DNA of 64,000 nucleotides from Desulfallas sp. Bu1-1 (GCF_015594625.1 NZ_JADNRQ010000002.1:186001-250000), one strand, 5' to 3'; counted from the first letter of the stretch, positions 44,123-53,991 are shown. The notes: a model not told the origin generated them from the letters alone. Program-made: numbers and translations.

Positions 44123-46042
44123 TCAAGATCCTCCACCCAGCCCGGCTATTTTTTTGCCGTTTACATTCCGCACGGCCAGCATCTGCAGCGCCGTATCCAC
44201 CAGGTTTTCCACCGTCAGGCCGTATTTTTCACGGAGGATGGCCTGGCTGCCGTGTTCCACGAATGTATCCGGGATGCCCACGCACTTAACCTGAACATCC
44301 CTGGCGCCGGCCGACTGCAACAATTCCAGTACGGCGGACCCGAAACCACCGGCCAGAACGTTTTCTTCCACCGTGATCAACCGGCCGTTGCGAACGGCAT
44401 ACCCGGTGATGCAATCTGCGTCCAGCGGCTTGATGAAACGGGCGTTAATGACGGCGGCGGAAACACCATGTTCTTTTAGCATTCCCGCAGCCCGGCGAGC
44501 CACCGGCACCATATTGCCCACCGCCAGCAGGGTAATGTCTTTGCCGTCGTTGATAACCTCGGCTTTACCCACCGGTATTTCTGTTAATGCGGGGGATAAG
44601 GCCACACCGAGGCCCACCCCGCGCGGGTAGCGCAGGGCGCACGGCCTCCCTATTTGCAAAGCGGTATTCAGCATGTGCTGCAATTCGTTTTCGTCCGCCG
44701 GGGCCATTAACACCATGTTGGGAACAGAGCGTAAGAAAGAGTAGTCGAAAAGACCATGGTGCGTCGGGCCGTCGTTACCCACTATGCCTCCCCGGTCAAC
44801 GGCAAAGACGACAGGCAAGTTTTGCAGGCAGACATCATGAATAATCTGGTCATATGCGCGCTGCAAAAAAGTCGAATATATGGCCACCACCGGTTTTAGA
44901 CCCGAAATGGCCATGCCCGCCGCCAGGGTTACGGCGTGCTGTTCGGCAATGCCCACATCAAAAAACCGGTCGGGATATTTTTGAGCAAATTCACTTAAAC
45001 CGGTTCCGCTGCACATGGCCGCGGTAATGGCGACAATGCCCGGGTCCTGTTCCGCCAACCGCACCAGCGTGCTCCCGAAGACCTCGGTGTAAGTGCTGAT
45101 ATCGCTTTTTTTCAGACTGTCTCCGGAGCTAATATCAAAAGGCCCGATGCCGTGAAACTTATCCGCCTTTTTTACCGCGGGTTCATACCCACGCCCTTTT
45201 TCCGTGATCACGTGAACAAGCACCGGGCCGCCCAGCGCTTTGGCCTGTTCAAAGGTATTCAGCATGGATGGGATGTTATGGCCGTCAATCGGCCCCAGGT
45301 AGGTAAACCCCAGTTCCTCGAAAATCATGCCCGGCACAACCAGATACTTCAGGCTGTCCTTTAATCGCTCGGCCACTTTCAGCACGGTGGAACCAATGGA
45401 GGGAATCCGGCGCAGCAGCTGTTCTATTTCTTCTTTACCTCTGGAATACTTGGGGTCGGTTCTAATTCGGCTCAAGTACCCCGACATGGCGCCCACATTG
45501 GGGGATATGCTCATCTCGTTGTCGTTAAGCACGACGATCAGGTCGGTCTTCAGGTGGCCGGCGTGGTTTAGTGCCTCAAAAGCCATCCCGCCCGTCATGG
45601 CCCCGTCTCCGATTACAGCCACCACGGAATGTTTTTCACCTTTAAAATCTCTTGCCAGGGCCATACCCAGGGCGGCAGAAATTGAAGTACTGCTATGCCC
45701 GGTGGCAAACGTGTCGTGCTCGCTTTCATCCGGGCGGGGAAAACCGCTTAAACCACCGTACCGCCTCAGGGTGTCGAACTGTTCCCTCCGGCCGGTGATC
45801 AGCTTGTGGACATAACTTTGATGGCCGACATCCCAAATGATTTTATCCCGGGGGGTCCGAAAAATCCGGTGCAGCGCCAGAGTCAATTCAACCACGCCCA
45901 GGTTCGGCGCCAAATGGCCGCCGTTTTGGGCAACGGTGGCGATAATTTTTTCTCTGATTTCTTCAGCCAGGTAATTTAGCTGGGCTACGGTAAGAGCCCT
46001 GATGTCCTGGGGGGAATTTATTCGATCCAGGTATTTGCCCAA
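44123..46042 (-). CDS. dxs: 1-deoxy-D-xylulose-5-phosphate synthase
   Basis: 639-residue TPP enzyme joining pyruvate and glyceraldehyde 3-phosphate, first step of the non-mevalonate isoprenoid pathway. TPP motif [18 protein letters not shown], transketolase-like [12 protein letters not shown], and [15 protein letters not shown]. Normal length. ispA is 1.5 kb away on the same strand but separated by a membrane gene and a dead region. Confidence 0.97.
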   Translation of the reverse strand: MGKYLDRINSPQDIRALTVAQLNYLAEEIREKIIATVAQNGGHLAPNLGVVELTLALHRIFRTPRDKIIWDVGHQSYVHKLITGRREQFDTLRRYGGLSGFPRPDESEHDTFATGHSSTSISAALGMALARDFKGEKHSVVAVIGDGAMTGGMAFEALNHAGHLKTDLIVVLNDNEMSISPNVGAMSGYLSRIRTDPKYSRGKEEIEQLLRRIPSIGSTVLKVAERLKDSLKYLVVPGMIFEELGFTYLGPIDGHNIPSMLNTFEQAKALGGPVLVHVITEKGRGYEPAVKKADKFHGIGPFDISSGDSLKKSDISTYTEVFGSTLVRLAEQDPGIVAITAAMCSGTGLSEFAQKYPDRFFDVGIAEQHAVTLAAGMAISGLKPVVAIYSTFLQRAYDQIIHDVCLQNLPVVFAVDRGGIVGNDGPTHHGLFDYSFLRSVPNMVLMAPADENELQHMLNTALQIGRPCALRYPRGVGLGVALSPALTEIPVGKAEVINDGKDITLLAVGNMVPVARRAAGMLKEHGVSAAVINARFIKPLDADCITGYAVRNGRLITVEENVLAGGFGSAVLELLQSAGARDVQVKCVGIPDTFVEHGSQAILREKYGLTVENLVDTALQMLAVRNVNGKKIAGLGGGS

Positions 46043-46075
46043 TGTTTCACCCTCATTCCAATTTAGCCCTGTATC

Positions 46076-46642
46076 TTATTTTTTAACCAGCTTGATGCCG
46101 GTTATACCGGAGAACGCCGCTATAACCCTGCCCACAAAAAAAATCACGTCGTTGGGCCGGCTCAAAGCGATTTTTTTCCCATATGCCTTGCCTCCCACGG
46201 TAAAAGCGGCTATGCAAGCTGTTATTATCATATTCAGCACAAACCTGTTTAGGTCCTCCCGGATGCTCATAATCTGAATCACCAACGCAATCCCAAGCGC
46301 ACCGCTCACCGTACCCGCAATATCGCCAATCACATCATTGGTAATATTGGCTACCCGGTCGGCGTTGCGAATAAGAAATACCCCTTCCCGCGCCCCCGGT
46401 ATCCGCTTGGAGGCCTTGGCGTGAAAGGGCGCTTCACTGGCGGCGGCAACCGATGTCCCGACGATATCCGCTAAAATGCCCAAAAGTATAATTATGATTA
46501 AAAATAAAAAAGATAATATTATGCTGTTGATGGTTCTAGCCAAAAATTCAGATAATAAAAAAAACAAGGCCGCGAAGGTAAAAGAAATAAAACCGACAAA
46601 TACAATAAACTTGCCGGAAACAGTTGACTTGTTATTTTTCAA
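46076..46642 (-). CDS. Conserved polytopic membrane protein of unknown function
   Basis: 188 residues from TTG 46642 (GGAGTG five bases before). Three or four hydrophobic segments (about 9-31, 40-62, 105-125, 133-150) around a soluble loop with FHAKASKRIPGAREG and RNADRVANITNDVIGD. The loop pattern recalls the membrane part of CNNM/CorC-type proteins but too little to assign. It lies 33 bases before dxs and probably shares its transcript. Confidence 0.72.
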   Translation of the reverse strand: MKNNKSTVSGKFIVFVGFISFTFAALFFLLSEFLARTINSIILSFLFLIIIILLGILADIVGTSVAAASEAPFHAKASKRIPGAREGVFLIRNADRVANITNDVIGDIAGTVSGALGIALVIQIMSIREDLNRFVLNMIITACIAAFTVGGKAYGKKIALSRPNDVIFFVGRVIAAFSGITGIKLVKK

Positions 46643-46692
46643 AGGGTTCACTCCGTTTAGGTGCAACAAATTTTTGAAGGAAATATGTATGC

Positions 46693-47277
46693 AGCAAGTG
46701 ACAACGATACGGGTAAATGTTGTGGCTTAGGTCCAGCAGGTTTTCCCAATTCCGTACCAGCTGTCGCCATACCGGCGGTTTCCCTTTAAACGGAATTCCG
46801 GGACGTTGCCGCTTCCGGGGCTGGATTACCACTTAGACCACACTTCAATCCCCGTATCGTTCCGAACACTCGGATAGCCTAGGAGTTTTCCTCAACGGGA
46901 GTACCTTTTTTTAGCCTCTTTTGCAATGACGGTTTAAACCCGCAGCACATTGAGTAAGGGCCCGTATTCAATGTGCCGCTTGAAGGGCCTCCACCGGCAT
47001 CACTCAAGGCAGGCTACACTGCACGCAGCTTTCCCCACGTGCAGGTTTTACCCCAAGCCATAGTTTTAGCATCAGCATTCCCACGCACTTGGGTCTCCAC
47101 GGGGGCAGGGTCAACGCCCACATGCCATTGTAGATCGCCCCGCCCCCTTAACTCCCAGTACCGACCCCCGACTGGGCGTCAGCAGCCGGCACCAGGAACT
47201 TCATCGATGTGCCCTTGACGGATTTTTAGGCCCGCCTTCAAAAAAGGGTTCCCGACTAGGATACTACGTCACTTGCT
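46693..47277. mobile_element. Possible decayed mobile element between short inverted repeats
   Basis: No intact gene occurs from 46643 to 47497. The segment is bounded by AGCAAGTGAC (46693-46702) and GTCACTTGCT (47268-47277). On the minus strand a broken frame reads VGGRYWELRGRGDLQWHVGV and then VETQVRGNADAKTMAWGKTC before a stop; upstream an in-frame stop breaks IDEVPGAGC. A 12-base inverted repeat (GCGGCACATTGA / TCAATGTGCTGC) follows at about 46968-47003 on the plus strand coordinates. The decayed frame and hairpin recall IS200/IS605 TnpB ends, but I cannot confirm the family. Confidence 0.3.
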
Positions 47278-47497
47278 TTTATAGTAAATATCGTCAGTGA
47301 AGAATTATAACACATTGTTCATTATGGTGGCAAACAGCCATTCCCACCGCGCAGGATGATTTACGGCCTGTTTTGATTCTTTTTGAACAAGGGCCGCCTT
47401 TTTATGACCCCGCGCTAATGCGTTTTGATTATAGCTATATTTAGGACTATTCGCCAGATGACAAAAATAATCACGGTTTTTACGCTGGTGATCACGT

Positions 47498-48391
47498 TTA
47501 GTGCTCCCTGGTTACGATAAACCGTACCAGCTCGCGCAGGAACTCAGCTTCGCCGCCCAGGGGCGCCAGGGCTTTCAGCGCCCGGTCCCCGGCCCGCCGG
47601 GCTTTCTCCCTCGCTTTTTCCACACCGTACAGCGCCGGGTAAGTGGCTTTCTGGTTTCTGATATCGCTGCCCACCGGTTTGCCCAGTTTTCTCTCGTCCC
47701 CTTCGATGTCCAGAATATCGTCAATAATTTGAAAAGCCAGGCCCAGGTTTTCGGCATAAATGGTAAGGAGATCAATTTGTTCGGCAGTGGCGCCGGATAA
47801 GATGGCCCCCGCCCGCACCGAAGCCCGGTACAGCGCGCCGGTTTTACGGGTGTGAATATATTCCAGCGTATGTTCATCTATTTCCTTTTCCGTGGATAAT
47901 AAATCCACCACCTGCCCTCCGATCAGGCCCATTGTCCCGGCCGCCTCGGCGATTTCTTCAATAACCTTGACGGCCAGGTCGGGCTTTACCAAACCCGAAC
48001 CGGGCAGCCGGGCCAGCAGGGAGAAAGATGCCGTGAGCAGCGCATCGCCCGCCAGGATGGCCATGGCTTCCCCGAAAACTTTATGGCTGGTGGGCTTGCC
48101 CCGGCGCAGGTCATCGTTGTCCATAGCCGGCAAATCGTCGTGAATTAGCGAATAGGTATGCAGCAGTTCAATGGCACAGGCCGCCGGCATGACGGCCTCC
48201 ACATCGCCCCCCACCGCCTCGGCTCCGGCCAAAACCAGCGCGGGGCGCAGCCTCTTGCCGCCCGCAAACACGCTATACCGCATGGCCTCGTGAATGACCG
48301 GAGGATAACTATCGGCCGGAGGCAAATATTTATCCATAGCTTGATCTATTTTTTGGGCCCGTTTGGCCAGTTCCGCCTTAAAGTCCATCAT
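47498..48391 (-). CDS. ispA: Polyprenyl synthetase (farnesyl diphosphate synthase)
   Basis: 297 residues, all-alpha prenyltransferase. First Asp-rich motif HDDLPAMDNDDLRRG and second QIIDDILD are intact, as are KRLRP and the short-chain (farnesyl) chain-length signature. Start ATG 48391 overlaps the xseB stop (TAATG). It supplies farnesyl diphosphate for undecaprenyl and menaquinone synthesis. Confidence 0.95.
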   Translation of the reverse strand: MMDFKAELAKRAQKIDQAMDKYLPPADSYPPVIHEAMRYSVFAGGKRLRPALVLAGAEAVGGDVEAVMPAACAIELLHTYSLIHDDLPAMDNDDLRRGKPTSHKVFGEAMAILAGDALLTASFSLLARLPGSGLVKPDLAVKVIEEIAEAAGTMGLIGGQVVDLLSTEKEIDEHTLEYIHTRKTGALYRASVRAGAILSGATAEQIDLLTIYAENLGLAFQIIDDILDIEGDERKLGKPVGSDIRNQKATYPALYGVEKAREKARRAGDRALKALAPLGGEAEFLRELVRFIVTREH

Positions 48392-48618
48392 TAAACATCC
48401 TCTTCCCGCACGAACGGGCTGCCGTCCTCGCTTTCCAGCAAAATGCCGATGCGTTTTTCCGCCTCTTCCAGCTGCCGGGTGCACTGTTTGGTAAGTTTAA
48501 TTCCCTCGGCAAAAAGCTCCAGCGACTCCTCCAGCGGCAAGTTCCCCTCTTCCAGCCTGCCGACCAGTTCTTCCAGCCGGGCCAGGGCTTCCTCGAAGGA
48601 CAAGTCTTTATTACTCAT
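48391..48618 (-). CDS. xseB: Exodeoxyribonuclease VII small subunit
   Basis: 75-residue helical protein, FEEALARLEELVGRLEEGNLPLEESLELF (split about 8-36) being the family signature. Partners XseA to degrade single-stranded DNA. The large-subunit gene lies 1.7 kb upstream with folD and fchA between, rather than adjacent. Confidence 0.95.
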   Translation of the reverse strand: MSNKDLSFEEALARLEELVGRLEEGNLPLEESLELFAEGIKLTKQCTRQLEEAEKRIGILLESEDGSPFVREEDV

Positions 48619-48728
48619 TATTGCCTGTTTAAACCTCCATATTTCTATTATTTTTACAATTATAATATATAATCAGTCAGGTGAAAACCAACGAAATCTT
48701 TAAATTGCCTGCGGCATGAGTATCCAAG

Positions 48729-48754
48729 AAAAAAAGAGGGCTTTTTCAGCCCCC
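48729..48754 (-). terminator. Terminator after fchA
   Basis: Minus strand GGGGCT, loop, AAGCCC then CTCTTTTTTT, 11 bases past the fchA stop. It separates fchA from xseB. Confidence 0.8.
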
Positions 48755-48764
48755 GTGCATCGAA

Positions 48765-49397
48765 TTACCTCATCCTCTCCTGCACAACCGCAACGGCCTT
48801 TTCCTTTAGTTCTTTGGCCCTGCTTACCAGTTGTTCTTTCTCCGCCACGATGTTTTTAACGTACTCTTCATCCTTGATCATCGGTATATTGATATCGGCG
48901 CTCAAAAGCACCGCGTTTAACGCCGCTTCACAGATATACGCCGCCACACCGGCGTCGCTGATGGCCATTTTGTTGCCGATCTTGGCCAGCCGGTCGGTTA
49001 TCTCCAGTGCCTCCAGCAAAGTCCGGGCGATTTCCATGGGCGTGTCGGTGGCGGTTTTCAACGCTTTTTGCATCATTTCTTCCCGCCTGGCCTTTTCCTC
49101 GTCGGTATTCTTGGGCATGCGGTACACGTCCATGAACTTTCCGAACGCGGCAATGTCGGCCGAAACCAGCTTTTCCAGTTTGTTGATGATAAAGTAGGCC
49201 GCACCGGTAATTTCCTTGACTTCTGGCTCAACATCTTTGAACTTGGGTTTGCCGGCGGTGAGGTTGCCCACCATCGCCGTCATCGCCACTCCCAGGGAGC
49301 CGACCAGGGCCGATACGCTGCCGCCGCCCGGTGTGGGAGCGTCGGATGCCGACACCGCAACTACTTTACGAAATGGAAAATCGTAAATTTCGCTCAC
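48765..49397 (-). CDS. fchA: Formiminotransferase-cyclodeaminase family protein
   Basis: 210-residue all-helical protein of the FTCD cyclodeaminase family; in anaerobes FchA acts as methenyl-THF cyclohydrolase or formimino-THF cyclodeaminase in C1 metabolism. Signature DAPTPGGGSVSALVGSLGVAMTAMV near the N-terminus. It is 20 bases after folD and ends in a strong terminator, so folD-fchA are likely co-transcribed and would jointly process methylene/methenyl-THF. Confidence 0.92.
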   Translation of the reverse strand: MSEIYDFPFRKVVAVSASDAPTPGGGSVSALVGSLGVAMTAMVGNLTAGKPKFKDVEPEVKEITGAAYFIINKLEKLVSADIAAFGKFMDVYRMPKNTDEEKARREEMMQKALKTATDTPMEIARTLLEALEITDRLAKIGNKMAISDAGVAAYICEAALNAVLLSADINIPMIKDEEYVKNIVAEKEQLVSRAKELKEKAVAVVQERMR

Positions 49398-49416
49398 AAT
49401 CTCACCTCTTCTTTAT

Positions 49417-50268
49417 TTACTTTGATTGCAGTTTGATTGCTTTAAGCACGTTTTTCTGGATTAACACCGTAGTCAGGCTGCCGACGCCGCCCGGTACGGG
49501 GGTAATGGCTCCCGCCACTTCCTTGGCGTTTTCAAAATCAACATCGCCACAGATTCCGCCGCCTTCGGCGGGATTGATACCTGCGTCCACTACAACGGCC
49601 CCCGGTTTAATCATATCGGCAGTGATCATTTTGGCCCTGCCGACAGCGGCGATAAGAATATCGGCCTGCCTGGTATGGTAGGCCAGGTCAGCGGTCTTGG
49701 TGTGGCAGACGGTGACGGTGGCGTTCTGGTTGAGCATCATGAAAATCAGCGGCTTGCCCACTGTTTCGCCACGACCCACGATTACAGCGTTTTTACCCTT
49801 GATCTCAATCCCGGAGCGCAGCATCACTTCGATGCAGCTTTGCGGTGTAGCCGGAAACAGCCCCTCGCCGCCGCTTAAAATATAACCGCGGTTGATGGGG
49901 TGGGAACCGTCCACGTCTTTCTTGGGATCGACGGCTTCAAGCACGGTTTTCTTATCCATCCCCTTGGGTAGCGGCAATTCGATCATGATGCCGTGCACCT
50001 TGGGGTCCTTGTTCCAACCGTCAATTACGGCCAGCACCTCTTCCAGCGTGGAGGTGCCGGGCATGGTTTTTAGTTCAAAATCAATACCCACGTTGGCGCA
50101 GGATTTTTCCTTGGACCGGGCATAAACCACCGACGCCGGGTCATCTCCAACCAGAAGCACGTTTAGTTTGGGAACAATTCCTTTCGCCCTCAGATCGGCA
50201 ACCTCGGCCTTTACTTCTTCCCTAATGGCGGCGGCAATGGCCTTGCCGTCAATTAATGTCGCAGCCAT
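49417..50268 (-). CDS. folD: Bifunctional methylenetetrahydrofolate dehydrogenase/cyclohydrolase
   Basis: 283 residues converting methylene-THF to formyl-THF. Catalytic Lys in YARSKEKSCANVG, NADP-binding GRGETVGKPL, and the C-terminal VPGGVGSLTTVLIQKNVLKA. Start ATG 50268. Placed between xseA and fchA. Confidence 0.97.
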   Translation of the reverse strand: MAATLIDGKAIAAAIREEVKAEVADLRAKGIVPKLNVLLVGDDPASVVYARSKEKSCANVGIDFELKTMPGTSTLEEVLAVIDGWNKDPKVHGIMIELPLPKGMDKKTVLEAVDPKKDVDGSHPINRGYILSGGEGLFPATPQSCIEVMLRSGIEIKGKNAVIVGRGETVGKPLIFMMLNQNATVTVCHTKTADLAYHTRQADILIAAVGRAKMITADMIKPGAVVVDAGINPAEGGGICGDVDFENAKEVAGAITPVPGGVGSLTTVLIQKNVLKAIKLQSK

Positions 50269-50295
50269 TAATTTACCTCCCCCTTGTAATAATTT

Positions 50296-51495
50296 TCAGT
50301 TTTTTATTTCCCTGACCGTACAGTCAAGTATCCCTCTGTACAGGTGTACAGTAACGGAGTCGCCTTCTTTAACCTGGCGCGCCTCGCGCAATAGCGCACC
50401 GTCCGGTCCGGATACGATGCAATATCCCCTGGCCAGCGTGGACAGCGGGCTTAAAGCGTTTAAACGCCCCGCCAAAAGGGCCAGGCGATTGCTGTTGTTT
50501 TCCACCGCCCCGCGGACAGCCCGGACCATTTGCCGCTCCCACAAATCAACCACCAGGCGCCGCTGGTCACAGATGCATTCCACCGGCCTGACCATGACCC
50601 GGCTGGAAACACAGCGCTCCAATCTTTGCCTTAAGCTTGCGGCCTGCCCCTGGAGACACCGGACCAGGCGAACCCGGTGCATATCGACGGCCCGTTTTAC
50701 CTCCACCCGGTCGGGCACCGCTATTTCGGCCGCCGCCGAAGGGGTGGGCGCTCTTAAATCGGCCACCAGGTCCGCAATGGTATAATCCGTTTCATGACCC
50801 ACCGCTGAAATTACCGGAATGCTTGAACCGGCAATGCTCCTGGCCACCGTTTCAGTGTTAAAAGCCCAGAGCTCTTCCAGTGAACCGCCTCCACGGCCAA
50901 CAATAATCAGGTCCACACCGCGCAGTTGATTAAACAGGCTTATGGCCCTGGCCACCTCTTCCGGCGCAGTTTCCCCCTGCACTGTCACGGGCGCCAGGAT
51001 AATCCGCGCCGCCGGCCAGCGGCGGCGCAATATATTCAGCATATCCCGAATCGCCGCGCCCGTGGGTGAGGTTATTATGCCGACACAACCGGGAAAACGC
51101 GGTAGCTTTTTTTTGCGACCGGGGTTAAACAGGCCCTCGGCTGCCAGTTTTTGCTTTAACTTTTCCAGCGCGGCAAAAAGGGCGCCTGCGCCATCGGGCT
51201 CTATTTCCTCGGCATACAGCTGGTACTGGCCGTCTCGCTCGAACACGGTGACGTAACCTCTAACCCGCACGGCCAAGCCATTTTCCAGGATACATTTGAC
51301 ATTTTTCACCCGGGAACGGAACATGACCACCCTAACGCAGGAATAACCATCTTTTAACGTAAAGTATACGTGCCCGGAGGAAGCTCGTTTAAAGTTGGAA
51401 ATTTCCCCCTTCACCCACAGGTTGCCCAGCAAATAATCGCTTTCCAACAGTTCCTTGATCCGTACGGTCAGCTCCCGTACAGTTAAAACAGGCAT
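50296..51495 (-). CDS. xseA: Exodeoxyribonuclease VII large subunit
   Basis: 399 residues. N-terminal OB fold (about 5-100, LTVRELTVRIKELLESD... GEISN), catalytic core with GRGGGSLEELWAFN and ISAVGHETDYTIADLVADLRAPTPSAAAE, and a coiled coil. The start is ATG 51495, five bases after GGAGG; the longer frame to 51690 runs into repeats. Confidence 0.96.
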   Translation of the reverse strand: MPVLTVRELTVRIKELLESDYLLGNLWVKGEISNFKRASSGHVYFTLKDGYSCVRVVMFRSRVKNVKCILENGLAVRVRGYVTVFERDGQYQLYAEEIEPDGAGALFAALEKLKQKLAAEGLFNPGRKKKLPRFPGCVGIITSPTGAAIRDMLNILRRRWPAARIILAPVTVQGETAPEEVARAISLFNQLRGVDLIIVGRGGGSLEELWAFNTETVARSIAGSSIPVISAVGHETDYTIADLVADLRAPTPSAAAEIAVPDRVEVKRAVDMHRVRLVRCLQGQAASLRQRLERCVSSRVMVRPVECICDQRRLVVDLWERQMVRAVRGAVENNSNRLALLAGRLNALSPLSTLARGYCIVSGPDGALLREARQVKEGDSVTVHLYRGILDCTVREIKN

Positions 51496-51520
51496 AAGTT
51501 CCTCCAAGGTGCCTAAATTG

Positions 51521-51546
51521 GTCGTTGGTGGTCGGTGGTCGGTTTT
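51521..51546. repeat. GTCGGT-type short repeat, copy 2
   Basis: GGTCGTTGGTGGTCGGTGGTCGGT units in the gap between nfnB and xseA, with a similar run at 29587-29607. G/C-rich near-hairpin sequence follows to about 51595. Confidence 0.5.
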
Positions 51547-51649
51547 TGCCCGGCGCCCGGTTGCCGGGGGCGGTCGCCGATTGCCCCCTGTTGATCGAAA
51601 TATGACCATGCGTCTGGCGGAACCAGCAATTTCGCGAATTATTGATTGC

Positions 51650-51682
51650 AGCGCCAAGCGCTTATGGTAAGCGCCTGGCGCC
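51650..51682. repeat. Long perfect-stem palindrome between nfnB and xseA
   Basis: AGCGCCAAGCGCTTA, loop TGG, TAAGCGCCTGGCGCC: 15-base arms with one mismatch pair. No T-run follows on either strand, so it is not a classic terminator; a REP-like or protein-binding palindrome is possible. Confidence 0.7.
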
Positions 51683-51715
51683 GTATACACGTCTTGCTAT
51701 GAATGTAAACTTTTC

Positions 51716-53131
51716 CTATTTATTCATAAGGTACTCATGGATGGATTTGGCGGCGGTACGCCCGGCTCCCATGGCCAGAATCACCGTGGCCGCGCCGGTG
51801 ACCACGTCGCCGCCGGCAAACACACCGGGCTTGGAGGTGGCACCGGTTTCCAGATCGGCCACGATATTGCCCTTCTTGGTCAACTCCAGTCCCTTTGTGG
51901 TCCTGGGGACCAGCGGGTTCGGTCCCTGGCCGATGGCCACTACCACGGTATCCACATCCATGATATATTCCGATCCTTCAATGGGAACGGGACGGCGCCG
52001 TCCGGAAGCATCGGGTTCGCCCAGTTCATACTTGATACACTTCATGCCGGTAACCCAGCCGTCATCGTTGCTGAGAATTTCCACCGGGCTGGTCAGGAAG
52101 GCGAACTTGACGCCCTCTTCCTCGGCATGTTCCACCTCTTCCTTCCTGGCCGGCAGTTCCGTGTGGGAACGACGGTAGACAATCCAGGACTCTTCGGCGC
52201 CCAGGCGCAACGCAGTCCGGGCAGCGTCCATGGCCACGTTGCCGCCGCCCAGCACGGCCACTTTTTTGCCGATTTTAATCGGAGTATCCCAGTCGGGGAA
52301 CATGTAGGCCTTCATCAGGTTGGTCCGGGTCAGAAACTCGTTGGCCGAATATACGCCGCAAGAGTTCTCACCGGGAATGTTCATAAAGTAGGGCAGGCCG
52401 GCGCCTGTGCCGATGAACACGGCATCGAAACCCTCTTCTTCCATCAAAGCGTCCACGGTGGTAAATTTACCGACCACGGAGTTGACCTCGATCTTGACGC
52501 CCAGTTTCTTGAGATTTTCCACCTCGGCCTGCACCACGGCCTTGGGCAGACGGAACTCGGGAATACCGTACATGAGCACGCCGCCCGCCACGTGCAGGGC
52601 CTCAAACACGGTTACCTCATGCCCAAGCTTGGCCAGGTCGGCGGCGCAGGTCAAGCCCGCGGGCCCGGACCCTACAACGGCTACCCTTTTGCCCGTGGGC
52701 GGAGCGACTTCCGGCACTTTAACACCGGTGGCAAGCTCCCAGTCGGCGCAGAAACGCTCGATCCGACCGATGCCCACCGGTTCATGTTTTTTACCCAGAG
52801 TGCAGTATTTCTCGCACTGGTTCTCCTGGGGGCAAACCCGGCCGCAGACGGCGGGTAAAGCGTTCTTTTCTTTGATCTTGGCGATGGCTCCGGCAAAATC
52901 GCCCGCAGCAGCCAGCCTGATAAAAGCCGGAATATCCACTTCCACGGGGCAGCCCTGGCGGCAGGGTTCCTTCTTGCACTGCAAGCAGCGATTGGCTTCG
53001 TCTATAACCGCTTCCCGGGAATAACCCAGAGCGACTTCATTAAAATTCCTGGCCCGTTCAACGGGATCCTGGGCCGGCATCGGGTTTTTCTTCGGTTTAA
53101 TTTCTTTTTTCGGTTTACTGGCATCAGTCAT
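51716..53131 (-). CDS. nfnB: NADH-dependent reduced ferredoxin:NADP+ oxidoreductase subunit B (NfnB/GltA-like)
   Basis: 471 residues. N-terminal cluster-binding domain with two cysteine sets (C49, C52, C57, C61 and C96, C100, C106, C110), FAD-binding VAVVGSGPAGLTCAADLAKLG, and NADP-binding VAVLGGGNVAMDAARTALRLG. The length fits NfnB rather than a full glutamate synthase small subunit with its large partner, which is absent. Start overlaps the nfnA stop (TAATG). With NfnA it would bifurcate electrons between NADPH and NADH/ferredoxin. Confidence 0.92.
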   Translation of the reverse strand: MTDASKPKKEIKPKKNPMPAQDPVERARNFNEVALGYSREAVIDEANRCLQCKKEPCRQGCPVEVDIPAFIRLAAAGDFAGAIAKIKEKNALPAVCGRVCPQENQCEKYCTLGKKHEPVGIGRIERFCADWELATGVKVPEVAPPTGKRVAVVGSGPAGLTCAADLAKLGHEVTVFEALHVAGGVLMYGIPEFRLPKAVVQAEVENLKKLGVKIEVNSVVGKFTTVDALMEEEGFDAVFIGTGAGLPYFMNIPGENSCGVYSANEFLTRTNLMKAYMFPDWDTPIKIGKKVAVLGGGNVAMDAARTALRLGAEESWIVYRRSHTELPARKEEVEHAEEEGVKFAFLTSPVEILSNDDGWVTGMKCIKYELGEPDASGRRRPVPIEGSEYIMDVDTVVVAIGQGPNPLVPRTTKGLELTKKGNIVADLETGATSKPGVFAGGDVVTGAATVILAMGAGRTAAKSIHEYLMNK

Positions 53132-53991
53132 TACTTAGCACCTCCGCATCCGGATCCGCACTTGCACTGGTGATGCTCCATAGCTCTTTGTTCTTCGGGA
53201 CGGAAATAAGCCCCGCGGCGGCCCAACTCCAACCAGTCCACCTCGTGGCCGTCAAACTCCGGACCGTCCACGCATACAAACTTGGTGGCACCGCCCACGG
53301 ACACCCGGCAGCAGCCGCACATGCCTGTGCCGTCCACCATCAAGGCGTTGAGGCTGACAATGGTTTTAATCCCGTATTCTTTAGTCAGGTTGCACACCGC
53401 CCGCATCATGGGCTGGGGGCCAATGGCCAGAACCATGGGGATATTGTCCTTGCCCCTTTCTTCGATAACTTCTTTCAGTACATCGGTCACAAAACCTTTA
53501 CGCACGTAACTTCCATCGTCGGTGGTCACCAGCAGTTCGGAGCAGGCTTCCCGCATTTTATCTTCCCAGAACAGCAGGTCGCCGCTGCGGGCGCCGATAA
53601 TGCCGATAACATGATTGCCAGCCGCCTTTAAATCCCTGGCGATGGGATGCACCGGGGCGATACCCACGCCGCCGCCAACGACAACCACCGGCCCGTCAAA
53701 TTTCTCAATGTGCGAAGGCTCTCCCAGGGGGCCCACAAAGTCCTTGATGTAATCTCCCGCTTCCATTTGACCGAGCTGGGTCGTAGTTTTACCCACTTCC
53801 TGAAACACAATGGTTATGGTTCCTTTCTCCCGGTCATAATCCGCAATGGTCAGCGGAATCCTTTCCCCCTCTTCATGAATGCGGAGAATGACGAATTGAC
53901 CAGCCTTGCAGCTTTTGGCAACTTTGGGTGCTTCAATGACGAATTGCTTGATTATTGGCGAGAATACTTGTTTCTCTAAAATTTTAAACAT
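53131..53991 (-). CDS. nfnA: NADH-dependent reduced ferredoxin:NADP+ oxidoreductase subunit A (NfnA)
   Basis: 286 residues of the ferredoxin-NADP reductase/dihydroorotate dehydrogenase electron-transfer type. FAD-binding region has RIPLTIADYD, NAD-binding VVVGGGVGIAPVHPIARDL, and a [2Fe-2S] cysteine set in GTGMCGCCRVSV plus VCVDGP. The C-terminus is Cys-rich (CKCGSGCGGAK). First gene of nfnAB. Confidence 0.92.
   Translation of the reverse strand: MFKILEKQVFSPIIKQFVIEAPKVAKSCKAGQFVILRIHEEGERIPLTIADYDREKGTITIVFQEVGKTTTQLGQMEAGDYIKDFVGPLGEPSHIEKFDGPVVVVGGGVGIAPVHPIARDLKAAGNHVIGIIGARSGDLLFWEDKMREACSELLVTTDDGSYVRKGFVTDVLKEVIEERGKDNIPMVLAIGPQPMMRAVCNLTKEYGIKTIVSLNALMVDGTGMCGCCRVSVGGATKFVCVDGPEFDGHEVDWLELGRRGAYFRPEEQRAMEHHQCKCGSGCGGAK

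Noticed and set aside
46690-47280. Possible tmRNA, RNase P RNA or other structured RNA
   Set aside because: None of the conserved boxes I know for these RNAs is visible, and the broken coding frames fit a decayed element better.
51716-53991. Glutamate synthase (GltBD) rather than NfnAB
   Set aside because: The large glutamate synthase subunit is missing, and the adjacent 286-residue FAD/[2Fe-2S] protein matches NfnA, so NfnAB is the better reading.
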